Source: Chloroflexota bacterium (GTDB lineage: Bacteria; Chloroflexota; UBA6077). From it: a stretch of 8,502 bases of DNA. Positions 1-4,004 of the stretch are shown piece by piece. The translations under genes and the position numbers were made by a program. Position 1 is the stretch's first letter, and each line of letters starts with the position of its first letter. Under the pieces are notes generated by a model. That model ran no database searches and had not been told where the DNA came from. It saw only the letters and a list, made by a program, of their open reading frames with translations. The stretch spans positions 1-8,502 of the forward strand of contig JAJZQR010000228.1 of NCBI GenBank assembly GCA_021806765.1. The letters are read 5' to 3'.

Positions 1-5
1 AGTCG

Positions 6-587
6 CTACTGCTTTCCGTTGGTCATCTGGAGGAACAGTCGGTGGAACCGGGGGTCGTCGGTTAGCTCCGGGTGGAAGGCGGTGGCCAGCAACTTCCCCT
101 GGCGGGCGGCCGCTATACGGCCGCCGGGCAACTGGGCGAGCACCTCCACCCCATCGCCGACGCTCTCCACGATGGGCGCCCGGATGAAGACGGCCCGAAA
201 GGGCGGGTCCCCGAGAACCGGGACCGGCAGATCCGCCTCGAAGCTGTCTATCTGCCGGCCGAAGGCGTTTCGGATCACTTTCAGGTCCATCAGGTCGAGA
301 CTGTGTACCCGCGGGTCTTCCACCTCCTTGGAGAGCATGATCATCCCCGCACAGGTGCCCCACAGAGGGATTCCGCTGCGTGCCAGCTCTATCAAGGGCT
401 GCCTCAGGCCGTAACCTTCCATCAGGAGGGTCATGGTGGTGCTCTCGCCCCCCGGGATTACCAGACCGTCCAGCGCCTCCAGATCCTCTGGGAGACGAAC
501 TTCCACGGCCTCGGCTCCCAGTTTCCGAAATGCCTGGGCGTGCTCGAGAAAGGCCCCCTGGAGGGCCAGGATGCCGATGCGGGCCAT
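6..587 (-). CDS. pdxT: Pyridoxal 5'-phosphate synthase, glutaminase subunit PdxT
   Basis: This is the class I glutamine amidotransferase subunit of the DXP-independent PLP synthase. It hydrolyses glutamine and passes ammonia to PdxS in the cytoplasm. The 193-residue protein has the usual family length. It starts MARIGILALQGAFLEH and has the PGGEST oxyanion-strand motif at 45-50, the nucleophile Cys79 in WGTCAGM, and His172 and Glu174 in FHPEL, so the triad is complete. The ATG at 587 lies 1 bp past the pdxS TAG stop. A purine-rich SD-like stretch (minus strand of 592-600) sits in the last pdxS codons, so the two genes are very likely translationally coupled. The TAG stop is at 6-8, so the gene is complete. 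Family assignment is secure. Confidence 0.97.
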   Translation of the reverse strand: MARIGILALQGAFLEHAQAFRKLGAEAVEVRLPEDLEALDGLVIPGGESTTMTLLMEGYGLRQPLIELARSGIPLWGTCAGMIMLSKEVEDPRVHSLDLMDLKVIRNAFGRQIDSFEADLPVPVLGDPPFRAVFIRAPIVESVGDGVEVLAQLPGGRIAAARQGKLLATAFHPELTDDPRFHRLFLQMTNGKQ

Positions 588-588
588 G

Positions 589-1470
589 CTACCACCCCCT
601 GGTCGCCAGCCGTTCCTCGCTGCTCAGGGTGGAGAGTTCGATCCCCGGCATGGCGGAGCCGAGTCCCCGGGAGACCTCGGCGATGATCTTCGGGTCGTTG
701 TAGTGGGTGGTTGCCTGGACGATGGCCTTGGCCCGCCGGGAGGGATCCTCCGACTTGAAGATGCCGGAACCCACGAAGACGCCGTCCACACCCAGTTGCA
801 TCATCAGCGCCGCGTCGGCAGGCGTGGCGATCCCCCCCGCCGCAAAGTTGACCACAGGCAGCTTACCCGTCCGGGCGACCTCAGCCACCAGTTCGTAGGG
901 GGCCTGCAGCTCCTTGGCCACGGCCATCCACTCTTCCTCGGGCAGGACGTGGAGCCGGCGGATCTCGTCCAGCACCGTACGGGCATGGCGGACCGCTTCG
1001 ACGACGTTTCCGGTACCGGCCTCACCCTTGGTGCGTATCATCGCCGCCCCCTCGCCGATCCGCCGCAGCGCTTCGCCCAGGTTGCGGCAACCGCACACGA
1101 AGGGAACCTTGAAGGCGTGCTTGTTGACGTGGTGGGCCTCGTCGGCGGGGGTCAGCACCTCGCTCTCGTCGATGTAGTCGACCCCCAGCGCCTCCAGCAC
1201 CTGGGCCTCGACGAAGTGGCCGATCCGGCACTTGGCCATGACCGGGATGCTCACCGCCTGCATGATACTCAGGATCATCTCCGGGTCGCTCATGCGTGCG
1301 ACGCCGCCGGCTGCCCTGATGTCGGCGGGCACCCTCTCCAGCGCCATCACCGCGCAGGCCCCGGCGTCCTCGGCGATCCGTGCGTGCTCGGGGGTAACCA
1401 CGTCCATGATTACCCCGCCCTTCAGCATCTGGGCGAGGCCCTTCTTCACCGTCGATGTAGCTTGTTCCAT
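589..1470 (-). CDS. pdxS: Pyridoxal 5'-phosphate synthase, lyase subunit PdxS
   Basis: This is the synthase subunit that builds PLP from ribose 5-phosphate, glyceraldehyde 3-phosphate and ammonia delivered by PdxT. The family is a (beta/alpha)8 barrel that assembles as a dodecamer. The 293 residues are full length and colinear with known PdxS. Asp23 is in GGVIMDVV, the first Schiff-base lysine Lys80 is in VMAKCRIGH, and the second lysine Lys148 is in [10 protein letters not shown]. The phosphate-binding segment GIFKSEDP is also present. The ATG at 1470 has a perfect AGGAGG four bases upstream (minus strand of 1475-1480). The gene leads the pdxS-pdxT operon and is divergent from a MocR-type regulator, a common arrangement for PdxR control. 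Nothing is truncated. Confidence 0.98.
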   Translation of the reverse strand: MEQATSTVKKGLAQMLKGGVIMDVVTPEHARIAEDAGACAVMALERVPADIRAAGGVARMSDPEMILSIMQAVSIPVMAKCRIGHFVEAQVLEALGVDYIDESEVLTPADEAHHVNKHAFKVPFVCGCRNLGEALRRIGEGAAMIRTKGEAGTGNVVEAVRHARTVLDEIRRLHVLPEEEWMAVAKELQAPYELVAEVARTGKLPVVNFAAGGIATPADAALMMQLGVDGVFVGSGIFKSEDPSRRAKAIVQATTHYNDPKIIAEVSRGLGSAMPGIELSTLSSEERLATRGW

Positions 1471-1501
1471 GTCTCCTCCTGAGCCGTTCGAATTGGCGTA
1501 G

Positions 1502-1522
1502 GGCAGGGGCTCGTCCCCTGCC
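1502..1522. repeat. Perfect hairpin in the pdxS leader
   Basis: GGCAGGGG at 1502-1509 and CCCCTGCC at 1515-1522 form a perfect 8-bp inverted repeat with a 5-nt loop. It lies between the proposed pdxS promoter and the pdxS SD, so it would be transcribed as a leader hairpin ending about 21 nt before the SD. No T-run follows on either strand, so it is not a standard intrinsic terminator. It may be a dispersed palindromic repeat or an mRNA-stability hairpin. The structure is seen; its role is not known. Confidence 0.6.
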
Positions 1523-1541
1523 GCCGGACCCTTCGCCAGCT

Positions 1542-1570
1542 ACCCTAAATCTCCAAGTGGCCTTCCGCAA
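1542..1570 (-). promoter_or_regulatory. Candidate pdxS promoter
   Basis: On the minus strand TTGCGG (1565-1570) is followed after 17 bp by TAGGGT (1542-1547). The spacing is ideal for a housekeeping sigma factor, but the -10 is only a moderate match. Transcription would begin near 1535, giving a leader of about 65 nt that contains the 1502-1522 hairpin. An AAGTGG box lies in the spacer and another just upstream of the -35. This fits a promoter controlled by the divergent regulator. Read by eye only. Confidence 0.45.
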
Positions 1571-1603
1571 GAGCCACTTCTGTGCAATGATATGGTACCA
1601 CTT
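1555..1603. promoter_or_regulatory. Three AAGTGG boxes, candidate PdxR operator
   Basis: AAGTGG occurs on the plus strand at 1555-1560 and on the minus strand at 1574-1579 and 1598-1603. The first two form the inverted repeat AAGTGGC / GCCACTT (1555-1561 and 1573-1579). From memory, PdxR sites described in corynebacteria contain an AAAGTGG core, which these boxes resemble. Box 1 sits in the spacer of the proposed pdxS promoter and box 2 just upstream of its -35. Box 3 overlaps the likely start of the regulator's own transcript. This would allow control of pdxST together with autoregulation. The boxes are visible; the bound protein is inferred. Confidence 0.6.
1588..1596 (+). promoter_or_regulatory. 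Candidate extended -10 promoter of the MocR gene
   Basis: TGATATGGT at 1588-1596 resembles an extended -10 (TGn plus TATGGT). No convincing -35 lies 17 bp upstream, as expected for this promoter class. Initiation would fall near 1603, directly on AAGTGG box 3, which suggests negative autoregulation. The short leader would then contain the TGAGGAG SD at 1605-1611. This reading depends on the TTG start at 1619 being correct. Confidence 0.35.
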
Positions 1604-1618
1604 ATGAGGAGAGGGTCT

Positions 1619-3085
1619 TTGGATCTCGCCATCACCCTGGACGATTCCCTCGCGCAGCCCCTCTACCGGCAGCTGTACGAGGGTCTGCGAGAGGCTATCC
1701 TTTCGGGCCTGCTCACGCCGGGTCGCAGGATTCCCTCCAGCCGGACCCTGGCCAGAGAGCTCAGCGTTTCCCGCAACACGGTCACCCAGGCCTACGCCGA
1801 GTTGGAGGCCGAGGGCTACCTGGATGGGCACCTCGGTTCGGGTACTTACGTGTCCAGGGAGCTGCCGGAGGAGCGGCCCTCCGGGGCGGCGGAAAGAGTG
1901 GCGCGAGACAACCGGGGCGGAAGGCGAGGCCTGCTCGCCCCCCGTTGGTCCCCTGCAGCCCGGCAGGCGGCCGCCGCCGAGCCGGAATCCCTCCCCCGAG
2001 GTCTTCCCTACGACTTCCATCCAGGTCAGGGAGCCTGGGACGGCTTCCCGGCGGAAACGTGGCGGCGGCTGCTGGCTCGCCAGTGGCGGAGGAGCTGGCG
2101 GGAGACCATGGACTACGGCGAACCCGGCGGGTACCGGCCTCTGCGGGAGGAGGTGGCCGGCTTCCTGGCCCGCTCGAGGGCCGTTCGCTGTACTCCGGAG
2201 GAGGTGGTGATCGTCAATGGGACCCAACAGGCCCTGGACCTGCTGGCCAGGGTGCTGCTGGAACCGGGTGATCGGGTGGGGATCGAGAACCCGGGATACC
2301 CCAGTGCCAGGCAGCTGTTCGCGTCTCAGGGGATCCGTTTCGTGCCGGTTTCCGTGGACCAGGAGGGTATGGTGGTGGAGGAGTTGTGGGGCAGCAGCGC
2401 TCGATTGGCGCTGGTCTCTCCATCCCACCAGTTCCCCACCGGGGCCGTGCTGAGCCTGCCCCGTCGTCTGTCCCTTCTGGCCTGGGCCCGGTCGGAGGAT
2501 GCCCTGGTGGTGGAGGACGACTACGACAGCGGCTTTCGGTACGAGGGGAGGCCGCTGGCGTCGCTCCAGGGGTTGGACGATTCCGGTTCCGTGGTGTATC
2601 TGGGCAGCTTCTCCAAGGTGCTGTTCCCATCGCTTCGGGTTGGCTACGCAGTGCTGCCGCGAGGGTTGGTGGAACCCTTCCAGGCTGCCAAGGAGCTGAC
2701 CGATCGTCAGACCCCGATCCTGGAGCAGCAGCTGTTGGCCGGCTTTCTGGGCGAGGGGCACTTCGAGCGCCACCTGAGGAGAATGCGACTGCTGTACCGG
2801 GAGCGGCGGCATGTCCTGGTGGAGGCTCTGGAGCGCCGGCTGGCGGGGGCAATCCATCTAATAGGGGCCAACGCCGGCATGCATCTGATGGTTCGGCTGT
2901 TGCTCCCGGTGGAGGAAAGCTGGGTAGCGGACAGAGCCGCCTCTCTGGGAGTAGCCGTTTATCCGGCCGGGCCCTACTACTACGGTCCGAGTCCGGGGCC
3001 TGCCCTCGTGTTCGGCTACGCCGGCATGTCCGAGGCGCAGATCAGAGAAGGGGTGGAAAGGCTGGCCCGAGCACTGGGGGCTTGA
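1619..3085 (+). CDS. pdxR: GntR/MocR-type PLP-dependent regulator, PdxR-like
   Basis: This is a MocR-family transcription factor: an N-terminal GntR winged helix fused to a fold-type I aminotransferase-like domain that binds PLP as effector. From the TTG at 1619 it has 488 residues. The GntR helix-turn-helix spans about 12-80 (core SSRTLARELSVSRNTVTQAY). The aminotransferase-like part covers about 130-486 and has SHQFPTG, VEDDYDSGFRY with cofactor-contacting aspartates, and the Schiff-base Lys333 in GSFSKVLFP. I chose TTG because TGAGGAG (1605-1611) lies 7 nt upstream. It also gives the family-typical opening MDLAITLD, and two other genes here also seem to use TTG. ATG codons at 1592 and 1604 are in frame but lack an SD, and the first would put operator box 3 inside the gene. 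Divergence from pdxST supports a PdxR role. The family is certain; the target is inferred. Confidence 0.9.
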   Translation: MDLAITLDDSLAQPLYRQLYEGLREAILSGLLTPGRRIPSSRTLARELSVSRNTVTQAYAELEAEGYLDGHLGSGTYVSRELPEERPSGAAERVARDNRGGRRGLLAPRWSPAARQAAAAEPESLPRGLPYDFHPGQGAWDGFPAETWRRLLARQWRRSWRETMDYGEPGGYRPLREEVAGFLARSRAVRCTPEEVVIVNGTQQALDLLARVLLEPGDRVGIENPGYPSARQLFASQGIRFVPVSVDQEGMVVEELWGSSARLALVSPSHQFPTGAVLSLPRRLSLLAWARSEDALVVEDDYDSGFRYEGRPLASLQGLDDSGSVVYLGSFSKVLFPSLRVGYAVLPRGLVEPFQAAKELTDRQTPILEQQLLAGFLGEGHFERHLRRMRLLYRERRHVLVEALERRLAGAIHLIGANAGMHLMVRLLLPVEESWVADRAASLGVAVYPAGPYYYGPSPGPALVFGYAGMSEAQIREGVERLARALGA

Positions 3086-3111
3086 CAGGAGACTAGCTTG
3101 TAGAATACAAA
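3082..3111 (+). promoter_or_regulatory. Candidate marR promoter with overlapping palindrome
   Basis: A perfect TTGACA at 3082-3087 overlaps the MocR stop codon TGA (3083-3085). After 18 bp comes TACAAA (3106-3111) as a possible -10. The palindrome TTGTA-GAA-TACAA (3098-3110) covers the end of the spacer and most of the -10. MarR proteins usually bind such short palindromes over their own promoter, so autorepression is the natural reading. The -10 matches only 4 of 6 positions. Confidence 0.5.
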
Positions 3112-3141
3112 TGCTCGCAACTGCACAAGTGGGGCATAGTA

Positions 3142-3669
3142 ATGGTTTCTGTCGATGCTGTGGTGGAGGAGATAGACCGGCTATCTCGAAGGCTGATCAT
3201 GGACCTGGAGCGCCGCGATCGCCGGCTGGCCTCTTCCCTCGACCTCACCAGGTCCCAGGCCGACACCCTCCAGACCCTGAGGGATCTGGGGGAGACGGCG
3301 ATGAACGGCCTCTCCGAGGCGATGCGGGTTCACGGCACCACCATGACTCGAATGGTGGACACCATGGTGGAACGGGGGATGGTGGAGCGAGTGCCGGACC
3401 CTCAGGACCGGCGTGTGGTGCGGGTTCGGCTGAGCGCCCGGGGTGAGGATGTGGTGGCCTCGCTGCGTCGGAGCAAACGCGAGTTGATGGGGGCGACGCT
3501 GCGGGAACTGCCCGAGGCTGAGTTGAGGGACATGCTGGAGGGGCTGCGGCGGCTGGCGCTCTTGGCGCAGCAATGGGGCGAAGCGGGTTCTGCGCCACCC
3601 TCACCCCGTGAACGTGCTCTCTGGCAGGTTCACGGAGTGAGGGCAATGAAAGCTAGGCCACCTTCTTGA
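3142..3669 (+). CDS. MarR-family transcriptional regulator
   Basis: This is a 175-residue MarR-type winged-helix protein, expected to be a cytoplasmic dimer that represses nearby genes or its own. The DNA-binding region is about 35-105. The recognition-helix segment is GLSEAMRVHGTTMTRMVDTMVERGMVER, split here as GLSEAMRVHG (56-65) and TTMTRMVDTM (66-75), followed by the wing DPQDRRVVRVRLSARG (86-101) with the family D-x-R signature (Asp89, Arg91). Flanking helices at 5-30 and 103-145 would form the dimer interface. There is no cysteine, so simple thiol redox sensing is unlikely. The tail from about 151 is Pro/Arg-rich and lies on a long DNA palindrome, so it may be an acquired extension. The ATG at 3142 has only a weak SD (GGGG at 3131-3134). 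The 3' end overlaps the convergent DUF2249 gene by 17 bp. The ligand and targets are unknown. Confidence 0.9.
   Translation: MVSVDAVVEEIDRLSRRLIMDLERRDRRLASSLDLTRSQADTLQTLRDLGETAMNGLSEAMRVHGTTMTRMVDTMVERGMVERVPDPQDRRVVRVRLSARGEDVVASLRRSKRELMGATLRELPEAELRDMLEGLRRLALLAQQWGEAGSAPPSPRERALWQVHGVRAMKARPPS
3598..3643. repeat. Long imperfect inverted repeat inside the 3' end of marR
   Basis: The 16-nt arms at 3598-3613 and 3628-3643 pair at 15 of 16 positions (only C3605/A3636 fails) around a 14-nt loop. The repeat lies wholly within codons 153-168 of the MarR gene, just before the convergent DUF2249 stop. No T-run follows on either strand, so a classical intrinsic terminator is unlikely. It could still separate the convergent transcripts. 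It could also be a small palindromic repeat inserted into the gene end, supplying the unusual tail. Confidence 0.75.
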
Positions 3670-3892
3670 TCAACGCCACCCACTGCCTCGGGGCTACCTG
3701 CTGGCTCTCCCACTCCACTTCTCCCGGGCGCTCTGCCATCAGTTGATAGTAGAGCGGCTTGGGCTCGTGGTCGTTCACGAGCTTCAGGGTATCCCCCACC
3801 TCCAGCGCCTCCAGCGTCTCGAAGATCCTGGGATGCCTATCCCAGGGCGCCATCTCTCGCACGTCCAGGGTCACGATCCTTCCCTCTGCCAT
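3653..3892 (-). CDS. DUF2249 small protein
   Basis: This 79-residue cytoplasmic protein matches the DUF2249 family. It has LDVREMAPWDRHPRIFETL (9-27), GDTLKLVNDHEPKPLYYQ (33-50) with the conserved NDHxPxPL core, and a C-terminal strand with Trp71. DUF2249 has a TusA-like alpha/beta fold. Its genes often occur with NnrS, hemerythrin-like and other nitrogen-oxide-response genes, but no biochemical role is firmly assigned. There are no cysteines, so it cannot carry sulfur as TusA does. The ATG at 3892 is preceded by AAAGGAC (minus strand of 3901-3907) at 8 nt. It lies 112 bp downstream of the NnrS-like fusion gene on the same strand and is probably cotranscribed with it. Confidence 0.88.
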   Translation of the reverse strand: MAEGRIVTLDVREMAPWDRHPRIFETLEALEVGDTLKLVNDHEPKPLYYQLMAERPGEVEWESQQVAPRQWVALIKKVA

Positions 3893-3926
3893 CGTTGAAT
3901 GTCCTTTCTCCTCGTTGTCGTTTCTC

Positions 3927-3985
3927 GCAGGAGCCGGCTCCTGCCGGCGATGTTCTGGTGATCGCCAGCGGGAGCTGGCTCCTAC
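3927..3985. repeat. Inverted pair of REP-like palindromic repeats
   Basis: Copy A (plus strand, 3927-3951) and copy B (minus strand, 3961-3985) are the same 25-nt element, identical at 21 of 25 positions, in opposite orientation around a 9-nt spacer. The core is GyAGGAGCCrGCTCCyGC followed by yGGCGAT. Copy A also contains the perfect 16-bp palindrome CAGGAGCCGGCTCCTG (3928-3943). The layout resembles a REP doublet (BIME/REPIN). It lies between two genes that look cotranscribed. It may form a hairpin that lowers read-through into, or protects the RNA upstream of, the DUF2249 gene. Confidence 0.8.
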
Positions 3986-4004
3986 AGGTTTCTCCCCGTC
4001 GGGG

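Noticed and set aside
433..1482. Plus-strand open frame antisense to pdxT and pdxS
   Set aside because: The opposite strand has two textbook full-length PLP synthase genes, and this frame shows no recognisable motif.
1022..2857. Long minus-strand open frame across pdxS and the MocR gene
   Set aside because: It runs antisense to the MocR gene and out of frame with pdxS, is rich in Pro, Gln and Arg with no family motif, and is a by-product of high-GC codon use.
3127..3132. A fourth AAGTGG upstream of marR
   Set aside because: It is a single hexamer without a partner box and is expected by chance at this frequency, so I do not place marR under the MocR regulator.
3927..3985. CRISPR array
   Set aside because: There are only two copies, in inverted orientation, with a 9-nt spacer, which does not fit direct repeats with unique spacers.
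3994..4004. CCCC-GTC-GGGG hairpin right after the fusion-gene stop
   Set aside because: A 4-bp stem with no T-run is too weak to call a terminator, and the DUF2249 gene seems cotranscribed.
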